From Saururus chinensis (lineage: Eukaryota; Streptophyta; Magnoliopsida; Piperales; Saururaceae), in contig CP141142.1 in NCBI GenBank assembly GCA_035235625.1, positions 51,625,644 to 51,689,643 on the forward strand: DNA of 64,000 nucleotides, in the 5' to 3' direction. The translations under genes and the position numbers were made by a program. Shown in pieces: positions 35,378 through 46,140 of the stretch (its first letter is position 1; every line of letters starts with the position of its first letter). The notes under the pieces were generated by a model. The model worked only from the letters and a program-made list of their open reading frames with translations. It was not told the origin of the DNA and did no database searches.

Positions 35378-37129
35378 CAACCTTCCAACATGGATGTTGG
35401 AGGTGACCATTTCCAATATTTTAGTTTAGAGTTTGAAATATGATACATGTTTAAATATAAATGTAATTTTGTGGATATGAAAGGTATACATATGTAAGGT
35501 CCCTGATTTTTCTACGATTTTTTGTGATTTTTCTGCTATTTTTCTGGTCATTTTCGGCGGGAAAATGTGACGCTTCGGCGTATTTGTATTTATGTATTTT
35601 TCCCTATATTTATACACGTAGAGTCGGGTGTGGGGCTTAGTCGCAGGTTGCAGGCCTCACTGCGCGCTTACGGCGCAAAGTTTGGAGCTATAACGCGTAA
35701 CCGGTGGGTGAACGCGTATTAGGAACGTGGATGTAAAAATTAAAAAGATTAACTATATATATATATAAATCATTCATCGGTTTCCAGAACTGACATTCCA
35801 GTAAAAATTTGACGTCCAGTGAGTTTTTTTTAGAACCCGAGCTTGATTCCGGTCGCTCCGTTCTCCTTCCTCCGTCATCAGATTCCGGTGGTTCTTGTCA
35901 GGATCTGCTTTGCTTCACCGCCACGAGTCCGTAGGTACCGGCTATGACCGCCGCCATGACCTCTTCGCTCCTCCACAAGGTACTAAACCTTTTTTTGGGT
36001 TTTTCTCTCCTTCAATCCCGTTTTTGAACTGTGGGTGTACAATTTTGACATAGTTTGTGGCCGCTCTCAATTATACTTATGTTTAGTTGGCCGCTAGGAA
36101 CCCATAGGCGCTGGCTAGAGCCGCCGCCATGCTTTGTTCGCTCCTTGGTGAGCTACCGGCACTTTGGTCGGGTTTTTATTCATATTCTCCATCTCACTGT
36201 CCATGGGATTTTTTTGATGCCGGTGTGTTTTCGGTTGTCGTCCGGCCACCGGATGGACTCCGTCCAGCCTACCTCAACCTAGTATCGATAGGGGGTTATT
36301 GTTTCTAACCCCGCCTCGCCCCTATTGCCTTGTTCTACCCGATTAGATGCTTTGGGTGCGTCTCGGGTCATTGGCATCGGTGAGCCGTGGGCCATTTGGC
36401 CATCGTGGGCTCTACCCCGGCTTGGCGATAGTGAGGGTCAGCCCCACTTGGCCTAATTATATTATCGCTCGGAATGGGCCACTTGTCATTGCCCTATACC
36501 GTGCGAGATGCACAGCCGCCCGCACCATGGGTATTGGTTGTGGGTGGCAATCGGCGATGTCGCCGCTTTGATTGGCCACAGCTAGGGCCTTAGCCCTGTT
36601 GGTTTTTTGTGGGCCTTTGTTGACCGAAATCATCGCCGTTGGGTGTTGTCCACAGCCGATTTCCACGTCTTGTGGCCGGCTGAGCACGTCTTAGCCACCG
36701 GCCCATCTTTAGTGAGTGCACCCTCGACATCTGGTCGCTCTGCCACTTATGTTGGCACGACATTTCTCCCGGCCACCCTTGTGTGCCGCTGTGGATCGCA
36801 GATATTGCCGCATTGATTTCTAACACCCTGTTTGGCCGTGATTGTTTCCAGCACTTCCTAAAACCCTTGAGATAGCAGCTCTCTCAACTAGGCAACAGTT
36901 TTTAATGCCAACTCCGCCGCCAACGCCGCCACCGTCGTGTGCTCGCCATCGAACGTCATGATTACGAGGTAGGGGAGCTTTGAACTCGTAAATTCATGAT
37001 AGCATGCTTTGAATGAGTAGCGTTGTGAGTTTGAGACCTAAGGGTTCGACAGATTAAGTTCTGTGTTTGAGCTAGCCGATAATGAGTCGGCCGAGCATTT
37101 CTCATGTCTTGCCATGGTGTTTATCCTAC

Positions 37130-37390
37130 GGGATGTTGTCTATGTGCTATATATAGCACTGGACGTCTGATGCTCTGTTGAGAGCAACATATGTTTCCGT
37201 TTTGGTTTGCATGCTGTATAAGCCCAGACATTTGATGCTCTGTTGAGAGCAATGTACGTTTCTGACGTTGCCTGCGTGCTGTATGAAGCTCAGACGTCTG
37301 ATGCTCTGCTGAAAGCGACGTATGTTTCTGATTTGGTCTGTGTGCTGTATAAGCCCAGACGTTAGATGCTCTATTGAGAGCGTTGTATAT
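37130..37390. repeat. ~60-bp tandem repeat, about 4 copies, in the solo LTR
   Basis: Units contain GATGCTCTGTTGAGAGC followed by GTNTGTTTCTG and GTGCTGTATAAGCCCAGACG. The related LTR at 4086 has a single unit near 7140-7215, so the array expanded in this copy or its parent. Confidence 0.8.
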
Positions 37391-37391
37391 T

Positions 37392-37600
37392 TTCGCCCAA
37401 GAGTGGCACTGTATGTTTCTGCCCAAGAGTGGCACTGTACGTTTCTGCCCAAGTGGCACTGTATGTTTTCTGCCCAAGAGTGGCATGGCACTATAAGACC
37501 CATTATGGTGGGCAATTCTCTGGCACTATAAGACCCATTATGTTGGGCGATTCTATGGCACTATAAGACCCATTATGGTGGGCAACTGTATGACCCCTTA
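37392..37600. repeat. Two short tandem arrays in the solo LTR
   Basis: TTTCTGCCCAAGAGTGGCAC recurs about four times (37395-37485), then CACTATAAGACCCATTATGG with GTGGGC about three times (37490-37590). The related LTR has single copies near 7225-7290. Confidence 0.8.
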
Positions 37601-37804
37601 TGTGTGGGTGTTTATGTTTGCGCGCTTAGGTAAGTAGTATCATGGATCTACTCTTACCTATTTGATCCAGTGCCCCATGAGCATTGATGTGCCTTACCTT
37701 CGGAAAAGTCCATGGCGTCTAGTCACTCCCCGGAGGTTAAGGTGTTGCCCCAATGGCATTCTTTTCCATTCGACGTTGGAGCTTATTAGTTGTAATGAGC
37801 TTCA

Positions 37805-38110
37805 GTGGTCGATAGTATGTATACGAGTAAGAGTATGAGTAAGACTGTAAGAGTATGTGTATGAGTATGACTGTAAGAGTATGAGTATGAGCACGACTGT
37901 AAGCATATGAGTATGAGCACGATTGTAAGCGTATATGTATGAGCACGACTGTAAGAGTATGTATACGAGTATGATTGTACGAGTAAGGTCGTACATGTAT
38001 GTGTAAGCTGCATGAATAAGCATATGATTGTACGAGTAAGGTCGTACAAGTATGCGTATGTTGTATGAGTATGCGTACGATGGTACGAGTAAGTTTGTAT
38101 GACCCTAGAT
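37805..38110. repeat. Degenerate GTATGAGTA/GTAAGAGTATG array
   Basis: About 300 bases of a 10-24 bp unit built from GTATGAG, CACGACTGTAAG and GTACGAGTAAG. The sister LTR has a shorter version at about 7505-7760. Open frames here encode only Tyr/Ser/His-rich repeats. Confidence 0.75.
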
Positions 38111-39342
38111 AAGGGTGTTGGTGTAAGTTTAATTTGATGGCATGAGTTTGACACGATGGTGTGTTTGGTATAATTGTTGGCACGATGGTGCATTTGGTAT
38201 GATTGTATTAGTATGAGCATGATTATGATATGCATGTTGTTCATCTTTGCGTTGCTTGAACGCATGTATTTATGAACTTATTGAGTTCACCGTTTGGGAT
38301 TTCCCCTACTGGGTATTTTTCTACTGAGTATAAAAATACTAATTACCCTACTTTTTAGCCCCGTTGTACGGGAGGTTTTGCAGGTTGTGCGGAGAGCTCC
38401 TAGAGATGGACGCTCGTTTCAGCGGTGGATTGATTCCCGTTGACTCAGGTATCTGCTTGATTCACTGCGAGTTTATTTGTGCCACGATCTGATGTATTGG
38501 GTGAGATGAGACGTTAAGATGTTTATCTATTCTAGACTTTTATTTGGATTAGTCTGTGGACTGTTATGGGACTTGCACTTAGGGATGCCTAAGAAGGATT
38601 TGTATTTAAAGTCTATGATCATAGCAATTTATTCGTACGTGTGTTTTCGAGTAGTGCCTAATGATATTTGCTTTGGTCGTACGATGTGTTGACTGTATGA
38701 TGAAAATATTTAGATGGAAAATGGATGTTTAGTGTTTTGAATTATAAATTGTTTTATCAGGTTTTGATTTTGTCATTTTTCCTCCAATTTACAGACGTTA
38801 TATTGCAAATATTTTCCGTAAATTTTAAGGAAAATGTGTAAAAAATCTTGGGCGTTACAACATAAGCATTTTTTTATTGATATTACTTATATGTAGTGAT
38901 TCATAGTTCCTTCTTTCTGTATCTTACATACAAAAATGGTTTTTCAGACCTCAATTATATACAAATCCCTGGTTCTCTGTCAATGATATTTATATTTGCA
39001 AGTTGCATGAGTTTTTGTTACAGTATAAACATTAGTTTATCATATTTGACAATTTTTCAAGTTTTCAAGTTTTCCCATTTTTGATATTCCAGTTTCTAGT
39101 TTCTAGTTTCCAATTATCCAATTTCCATTGCTAATGTAGGCATATTTATAGGGTGCAACCCATTTTGTTCATTTGTGTGATAGGAAAAAAATAGAACAAG
39201 AAATAAATATGTATTTATATTTTAAATAGAACAAAAAAGAACATTTTGAATCCACATATCTACCCAAAGTCAGGTTTGCAGAGAAGAAGCTCAAAACATT
39301 GCACTAAGTTCTATTACAAAGAAGGAAATGTATATTCCCAAA

Positions 39343-39483
39343 ATAAATATCAAAATTCTTCCTTTCAGGAAGAACACAAAATAAAAACTTAGGAGCACCA
39401 GCAAGCCTAGACTTGAACTCAGCTATCATGCGATCAACCCTCACAGTAAGTGGGTCACATCTCAACTTGGAATCTTTCAGCAC
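39343..39483 (-). pseudogene. Captured Argonaute (AGO4/6-clade-like) gene fragment
   Basis: About 47 residues on the minus strand include LTVRVDRMIAEFKSRL and APKFLFCVLPERKN-DIY. These match the stretch at the Mid/PIWI border of plant Argonautes of the AGO4/6/9 clade, where LLC(V/L)LPERK(N)SD(I/L)YG is characteristic. The match stops after DIY, where Argonaute genes commonly have an exon end. It lies inside the Mutator element, directly after the MuDR remnant in another frame. I interpret it as a captured exon piece (Pack-MULE-like). The clade call is from memory. Confidence 0.75.
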
Positions 39484-39506
39484 AAATTGAAAGGAATTGT
39501 CATAGA

Positions 39507-39662
39507 CCAATCTACATGTAGTCTCCACGGGTAGTTCTCAATATCACATTTGGTTGTATACCTTGATTTATTTGAATATATAACTTTGAATTGAAACTTT
39601 GTGTACATGGCCATGTTGTGAAGGTGAAGTTGAAGCATGACTTTGTCCTTAAACTGTTGACC
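39507..39662 (-). pseudogene. MuDR-type transposase N-terminal domain remnant
   Basis: The minus strand encodes a GQQFKDKVMLQLHL start, then FQFKVIYSNKSRYTTKCDIE and YPWRLHVD. This is the MuDR domain pattern (F-K-V-x-S-x-K-x-R-Y, then C-P-W-R-L), with the CPWR Cys changed to Tyr. In-frame upstream sequence up to about 39740 is acidic, with stops. It confirms the Mutator origin of the element. Confidence 0.75.
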
Positions 39663-40605
39663 AATTTCTATCGCTCATTGATCATAAATATTCCATAATT
39701 ACACCCTAAAATCATTATTTACATAGGGATCCTCCCCAGTAATGTCTATTTTGTGGGTCAAACTTGAGGGTTCTTCATCATGTCTCAATTTATTTTTCTT
39801 ACGACTACCTTCATTCTTCCTAAAAATTACAAGGGTTAATTATTGAACTAGAAACTACCAAACTATAATACTGCCAAATTGAAAAACTACCAAACTAAAA
39901 AATAAATTTACTTAATTCATTTTAACTGATGTATCTGAAATTTATATTTGTGGACTATCCATGGTTTCCACTTTTTTATCAAAATGAGTCAGTTGACTAT
40001 AATTGCTTCCATTCAATCTACATAATCTAACACAATATATTTTATTTCAATGATCTCATACATCAACATACATAATTACAAACTATATTTATAATATTTA
40101 CTATATCTTTCATCATTAGGACAAGGTCTATCTTGGGGTTTTGGAAAACTCATAATATGTTCTTCTACACCATGATTCACTTCTCCTATAAGATTGTCTT
40201 CATTTATTCATGATGATGCATAATAAGGATCTTATCCAAATTCAAAGTTATATATAATCGTGTTTGGGACGTACTCATTAATGCTTGAATCGATATCACA
40301 CTCTTACTTTACACTCGTTAGGTCATCATGCGTTACTTTTGAATCAATGTCAATGCGGGATGCATACGTATTCTTTATCCTACTCACCTCCTCTAAATGA
40401 AATAACTCATCTAATTGGAGTTTATTTTCGTCACAACTGAGATTAACAATTATGTTGTATGGAACACTAAAAAATGTGCCCTTTCTCCCATATTACACAT
40501 GTTCTTATTTTCTCCTCCTACTTTGCACTTTTTTTTCTCATCTCCTCTTGACATTTCGGCACTTTGACAATAATATTCCCATGAGTAATAATTATTTTTC
40601 TTCTC

Positions 40606-41155
40606 ATATCATATCAGTAATCCACTTTTCTACTTTTCCAGTTTTTTAGTGATCCAATCTTCTAATTTTTCAGTTACCCAAAAAACCTTACTAGCAGAAA
40701 CTACTTAATACCCAATATATAACCAACCTAAAATAATAATTTTCATCGGGTAACACCTTTCTCATCATCCCAAATAATATGAACCAATCTACTTGGTGAA
40801 AGGGAATATTCGGAGTTGAAAGTTGTGATGTACTAGAGAAAAGAAGCAGAGAAAAGGGAACTGAGCAAATGAAAACACGAGGAAGATAAACCTACCCAGG
40901 AGTTAGGAAGCCATATAGGAGAAAAATCACTGCAAGATGGAGTCGTCAGGAGAAGAAGAATTTTTTTTTAGACTAAGTGACCGAAGTGGCATATTTTTCC
41001 TATTAGTTTGTTATATAATGAAGGTGAGGGTAATTCAATCAAAAGTCTTTACACATTTTATAAATTTCCACGTGAATAAATATACTTTGGTAAATAAAAA
41101 ATACTCATATTTTAGTTATTTCACTAAAATAAAAATTTACTTTGGTCCATTCCCC
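40606..41155 (-). repeat. Right terminal inverted repeat of the Mutator-like element
   Basis: Reverse complement of the left repeat (34421-34975). It ends CATTCCCC directly before the CAAATCAAA duplication. Confidence 0.85.
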
Positions 41156-41535
41156 CAAATCAAATTGGTGAGTGCAAAAAGAGAACCACAAATTGTCGTA
41201 CCCACGTGCTCTACAATCAAATACCAGACACATTGCCTTTGTCGCCAAGTGTATTTTTTGGCGTAAAATAATAAAATAAAAAATGTAAAGGACAAAGCTG
41301 ATGGACATATCTTATCAGAGCTGGCTGATAATAATTCAAGGTCAATTCAATAAATAATGAGGCATTCACGGGACGGGATTCAATCGGCTCGATTGAACCC
41401 ACGGGCTTATGGTTTAACCGTCCATCTCGGGGGGCCCACTTTCTAATTAAATTCGGTTTCCGTTAAATTTGTGGCGGGCAACTGAGCCGTTGCTCTGCTC
41501 CGCTCCCCATTACGATTGCTTCGAGTGGTTAGCCT

Positions 41536-41609
41536 TCCATTTCCCAGCTTTTGATCAATTTCTTCTAGTTCCCATTTCCCAGCTTTTGATCAATTTCTCC
41601 TAGTCCTCT
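41536..41609. repeat. 38-bp tandem duplication in the reticulon leader
   Basis: CCATTTCCCAGCTTTTGATC plus AATTTCT(T/C)CTAGT occurs twice in tandem, just before the putative leader-exon donor at 41614/41615. Confidence 0.85.
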
Positions 41610-42316
41610 TGAAGGTACGAGTTCTGTGAGCTGTGCTCTTATTGCCTTGCAAATAATTTCGTGTTCTAGTTCTTTTTTCGATTTCGTGTAAGTTTGCTAC
41701 TTCCACATCTTTGTATGAAAGTGTTTTCGTTCTGCATTTTTTTTTACTAACTCGGAATCTTTACCTTTTTTATGGGCTTGGACCTGATTGATTATGTTTT
41801 CTGAGTCTACAATTTTCCTTTTTATTCGTATATGTAAAGTTCATTAACAATTATCTTAGTACCGAGTGAAGCACCAGGTGTTTTAGACTTTACTTCTCTT
41901 GTTTGGAGCGTATGATTCACTTCCCTAATTGACATCAACTCCATTCTCTCGCTTTGTATTTTTTCTATTGATCCAACTGAAATCTTTGGTGGAGAAACGC
42001 ATTTGCGGCATATTGACGTTGAATCGGCAAGCAAAATCTCTATTTTACCTATTTTAGGTTGTTATTTTCTGTGATCCTTTTTACTACACGGTGCTTTTAT
42101 CACATCATGCATTTTATGTGCCTTAACATCGTTCCCAATATTTTTATAGGCTTGTAAAATAGCTGGTAGTAACTTTTTGAAGCCTACTTTTTGTAAATGG
42201 TAAAGAGATAATAGTTTTTATTTCTTCTTCATCTTCTTTTCGTTTTTCTTCAAACAAGCGGAATCAATCAATCAAAAAAGACAACTTTATTGTACCATGG
42301 CGGTTTCCAGAGATAT

Positions 42317-42455
42317 ACCTTGATTCTTCTTGAATGGTGTTGACTTATATCAGAATTGTGACAAGATTGTCTGATCCTATACCTTCATTCTTCTTGAATG
42401 GTGTTGACTTACACCAGAATTGTGACAAGCTCGTCTTTTTGGCTGATCCTATACT
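42317..42455. repeat. ~64-bp tandem duplication in the leader intron
   Basis: ATTCTTCTTGAATGGTGTTG followed by ACTTA(T/C)A and CAGAATTGTGACAAG repeats twice, with copies starting at about 42317 and 42381. The second copy carries a short extra insertion before CTGATCCTATAC. Confidence 0.85.
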
Positions 42456-42516
42456 TGTTTAGATGTCTTACTTGTCATGTAAATTCTCTCATGAACAGCT
42501 TTAGGGGTGATATATT

Positions 42517-42626
42517 CATAGAGCAATATGGAGAAGAACGAAGAGGTTGAACATTTTAATCCACCATATATCCATGTAAAGGATTAAAATGTTCAACCCC
42601 TTCGTTCTTCTCCATATTGCTCTATG
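42517..42626. ncRNA. Near-perfect long hairpin (46-bp arms, 18-nt loop)
   Basis: Arms 42517-42562 and 42581-42626 are reverse complements with one mismatch in 46 positions (starting CATAGAGCAATATGG and ending CCATATTGCTCTATG). The loop is 42563-42580. If transcribed within the leader intron it would fold into a dsRNA-like stem suitable for DICER processing. It could be a young miRNA or siRNA precursor, or simply a fresh inverted duplication. The structure is certain; the RNA role is not shown. Confidence 0.5.
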
Positions 42627-42904
42627 TTTGGTTGGGAGATATTATGCCTCTGTAAGAAACAAATTATTATCTGCTTGCGCATAGTCATTTACTATGATAG
42701 GCTTACCGCATCCAAAAACATGAATTCTAGACTTTTAGTTATGACTCGTAATTTATTGAATGCTTTTGTTCCCTTTTTTAACATATTCATCAAAAACACC
42801 GTGTCTAAAAGGTTAGGAAACATATAGCACTTCGGTCATTGATCATGGTTGTTGAATTCGTAATTTGTTGATGATATTCTGCTAAAATTTTGAAGAAAAA
42901 GAAC

Positions 42905-44556
42905 ATGCCTGAGCACACCGCAACCGGGAATCTAATAAACAACATGGTGGAGGCATTCACTGAGAGAGTATCCGAGAATCCAATTGCTGAGAATCTTCTG
43001 AGCAATGTAGTGGAAAAATTATCCCATAATGTCGATGAGCAAAGATCAATGAGTTTTTTTGGAGAAGATAGTTCTGGACCTTCCCGGATGAATAGACTAT
43101 TTGGGCGCCAGAAGCCTGTTCATACGCTCTTGGGCGGTGGACAATGTGAGTTCGAACTTCCAATACTACGTAACCTTTGTTGTCGTTTCATTTGTTGCTT
43201 ATAACCCTTCACAAAATTCTTTCTCATTACCTTGGAGTAGCTGCTGATTTGTTCTTATGGAGGAACAAAAAGATCTCATCAGGCGTCTTGGTGGGTGCAA
43301 CAGCCGTTTGGATCTTATTTGAATGGCTTAACTATAATCTCTTGACATTTGCATGCATGGCGTTAGCTGTAGGCATGCTTGTCCAGTTTGTTTGGTCAAA
43401 TGCTGTAGGATTACTGAATAGGTAAAGACAATAATTAGCATCAGATTCCATTGAAATTCCTATCCAAATGAGACTGCAAAAAATTCAATGTTTTGTTCTT
43501 TCCTAAAATTGAAAGGCTTGTGTCCATGAATGGCGTTCTCCTTTGACAGGTCTCCATCAGAAGTGCCTCGGCTTTGTTTGCCAAATGAGCTTTTCGTTGA
43601 TGTAGCTGTAAACGCTGGAAAAGAAGTCAATCAGTTCTTGGGCTTCCTTCAGGATGTTGCAACCGGAGGAAATATCAAGCAGTTTCTTGCTGTAGGTCTC
43701 AATTAACTGTATAATATTTGCAGTCAAATGGTTTCTTGGAGCATGCAGCAATTGACTTTTGTTTACTTAGGAACTTAGGGAAACTTTCAACTTATTCTAA
43801 TAAGTATATACATAAAAGAGTATATGATTCATCTATCAAAATATGGAATGTAAACATTTTGCTTAAATATATGGATCTACAATCGACTTTGAGTACTCAT
43901 CAATTTTTTATATTTATTTAAGTATACTTCTTTTTTGTTTAAATATACATTGTCCTAAAAGGGATCATAGTGGAATGCATTTCTATCTAGAAGGAGATTA
44001 GTTTTTTTTTTTTTCTGATTTCTCTGTTTTTGTTGTTTGTTCAAATTCAACTGCATCCTGGAAATCCTAAATTATTGCTTAATGTTACAAGACTGAATTG
44101 CTTGATCTCTTCTCAGATTGTTGCAAGCTTGTGGGCTGCTGCCATTATTGGCAGCTGGTGTAATTTTCTCACTGTCATATACATTGGTGAGTTGCTAACA
44201 GTTTTTTTACCTTTCAGGATTAATGAATTATGCTTAATTTACTTTAGCTTTTCTTTTGTGATGCCAGTCTACTACATATATTTCTCGAAGAACTATTTCA
44301 AAATCTATCTTCTCGTCTGCCTTTAAAACTATTGTGATTCCCTTCTCTAGAAAATAACTCACGCTTAATTTTGCTACTTGGTTCAGGTTTTGTTGCTGCC
44401 CACACACTGCCAGTATTGTATGAGAAGTATGAAGATCAAGTTGACAACTTCTTGGAGAATCTGTTTGGACAGTTCCAGAACCATTACAAGAAGGTGAATA
44501 CTGGTGTATTCAGCAAAATTCCAAAGGGAAAACTCAAGTGGAAGAAGTTTGAATAA
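42905..44556 (+). CDS. Reticulon-like protein (RTNLB family)
   Basis: Five exons: 42905-43145, 43241-43421, 43550-43691, 44117-44186 and 44387-44556. All introns are GT-AG and phase is kept; 804 nt give 267 residues. Residues 1 to about 80 are hydrophilic, without a signal peptide. The reticulon homology domain follows with two long hydrophobic hairpins: GVLVGATAVWILFEWLNYN onward (about 95-140) and FLAIVASLWAAAIIGSW onward (about 188-225). The basic C-terminus ends KWKKFE. Such proteins wedge into the ER membrane and shape tubules. Length and layout fit plant RTNLB proteins; which paralogue cannot be told. The gene looks intact. Confidence 0.93.
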
Positions 44557-45398
44557 AGATATAAGCCTCTGTCCTCTCCACTATCAAAACCTGCCCAATT
44601 GGACTTTACTTCGATGTTCTCTCCTCGAGTTAACTGCACAGATGCTGTCCTACAATTAACAACCCCATTTTAGACTCTGTTGGGAAGCAATTGACTCGAT
44701 CGGTTACTCTGTGTACAGCCTGCAGCCTCTCTAACATGGCCCGTTGATTGGAAGCCTCAAAATTTTAATTAGTAGAATAAATTTATTATGGAGTTGCATT
44801 GGATTTGCCTAATGATTTAATGGCTGGAACTTACTATTTAGTGCTAAAAATTGATATAGACTGAAGCCGACATACCATGAAACTCCACCTTTTAGGACTT
44901 AAGAATGGTAATCTGAGTTTTTCTTTAGGTTAGTCGACTTAATTTGTCTATCGTGCGAAAGGGGACGGTGGAGCTGAAGGTGAGGTTCATTCTAAATCCG
45001 GTTGAAAAGTGCCATCTCCGATTCTTGGGGCAGTCATGTCAGAATCAATCCACGTTTATTACATGCATTGGCTGATAAGAGTGTGGAGATTGGACACTAG
45101 CAATGACTTCTTAAAAGTACCAAAGACTATAATTTGTGGGTTCGGCGTTAACATGATTGCCACAATTGGCATTCGCACTAACGTAACTGCCTGCCTCCTA
45201 GAAAAACCCCTAGCCATTTTTGACTGATATTAAGAACCTGGGAGCCAATGCAAATTCAGGCATACCGGCTACAATTGACTGATACTGAGAACCTGGGAGT
45301 ATCTAGTATTACGGCTGAAACTAAGTCGGGCCATAGCCATTTTATTTCTTGGCCTTAGTCCTCGGCGGGTTTTTAAGAATTCCATTAAAGTCGGGTTT
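44557..45398. other. Reticulon 3' flank and intergenic DNA
   Basis: The 3' UTR is likely to reach about 44800 (AATAAATTTATT at 44776). Beyond it, ACTGATA(T/C)T(A/G)AGAACCTGGGAG is repeated at about 45222 and 45279. No other gene was found. Confidence 0.4.
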
Positions 45399-45401
45399 TT
45401 A

Positions 45402-46137
45402 GGGTCTATTTAGATTAGTAAAAAATAAGGGAAAAGAAATAAACCTTCTTAAAATCTCTCACTTTTCAATGTTTGGTAAGTTGGGGAAAGAAAAAATAGG
45501 GTAAAAACTGAGAGAAAATTGATAAAAATTTGGCCCAAAAACTTTTCACCTATCAATTTATAAATTTTGGGGAAAAAATTAATATACTAAAAACTTATGT
45601 GTTGTCGCTATTCCCACCACCATCACTGTTACTATAACCACCACCACCACTATTGCCACGATTACTGCTGTCATTATCACCCCTGTCACCACTATCACCA
45701 TCACCACTGCCACAGCCGCCACCGCTACTATTACCACCACCGTCACCGCTATCACCACCACCGCCATCACTACTGCCGCTACTACTATCACCGCCACTGC
45801 CACCACTATGACCACCGCCGCTACCACCACTGCCACCATCGTTACCACCACTATCACCATTGCCAACACCACTACTAAAACCACCACCGCAGCCATCCAC
45901 CACCATCACCGCCACTGCCACCACCACCATTACAGCCACCACCACTGTCACCACTACTAGCACCGTCATTACTGCTACTACTGCCACCACTGTTACCACT
46001 ATTGTCATTGTTAATTTTCTCTAACATCATTTGTATAATCAAATAGTAAATTTTTTTAGAAATATCTTAGTTTCTCTTTCACTTAGATTCACTTTCTCTT
46101 TCCCTTTCTCCTGATTTTCACCAATCTAAACAGACCT
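45402..46137. mobile_element. Tourist-like (PIF/Harbinger) element with internal trinucleotide array
   Basis: The left end reads GGGTCTATTTAGATTAG. The right end, reverse-complemented, reads AGGTCTGTTTAGATTGG. Both are flanked by TTA (45399-45401 and 46138-46140), the PIF/Harbinger target. The sub-terminal GGGAAAAGAAA and GGGAAAGAGAAAG tracts also pair. The centre is a trinucleotide array and no transposase is present. Confidence 0.75.
45606..46010. repeat. Imperfect (CCA/CCG/TCA)n trinucleotide array, ~400 bp
   Basis: Almost every third-base step is ACC, ATC, GCC or ACT without interruption in period. Long open frames in all registers (poly-Val, poly-Gly/Ser, poly-His) are consequences of the period and are not genes. 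Confidence 0.95.
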
Positions 46138-46140
46138 TTA

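Larger units (their letters stand above)
35493..38859 (+). mobile_element. Solo LTR, 3.4 kb, same family as 4086-8461, inserted in the Mutator-like element
   Basis: It begins TGTAAGGTCCC and ends CTTGGGCGTTACA, with a perfect 5-bp duplication ACATA (35488-35492 and 38860-38864). Homology with 4086-8461 includes the first ~200 bp (TAGAGTCGGGT(A/G)T block), the GC-rich middle, the TAGCCCCGTTG block and the 3' end. No gag-pol. It is about 1 kb shorter than the relative. Confidence 0.88.
34421..41155 (-). mobile_element. Mutator-like element with long TIRs, 9-bp TSD and a captured Argonaute fragment
   Basis: TIRs of about 555 bp (34421-34975 and 40606-41155) begin GAGGAATTGATCAAAGTAAA and GGGGAATGGACCAAAGTAAA. 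A perfect 9-bp duplication, CAAATCAAA (34412-34420 and 41156-41164), flanks the element, as expected for Mutator. Inside are a MuDR-domain remnant and an Argonaute fragment (minus strand), and a zinc-knuckle remnant near the left TIR (plus strand). A 3367-bp solo LTR has inserted at 35493. Without that insert the element was about 3.36 kb. No intact transposase remains. Confidence 0.88.
41615..42895 (+). other. 5'-leader intron of the reticulon-like gene
   Basis: A donor, GAAG|GTACGA, at 41614/41615 and an acceptor, TTTTGAAG, ending at 42895 would remove 1281 nt and leave a 9-nt leader before the ATG at 42905. The inferred intron holds a tandem duplication and a strong hairpin. Inferred from splice signals only; the acceptor's pyrimidine tract is poor. 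Confidence 0.45.

Noticed and set aside
37737..38265. Tyr/Ser/His-rich open frames of ~150 residues on the minus strand
   Set aside because: Translation of the GTATGAG-type tandem array in the solo LTR; no conserved protein.
45579..46008. Poly-Val, poly-Gly/Ser and poly-His open frames
   Set aside because: A period-3 array is open in all frames by its nature; no gene structure.
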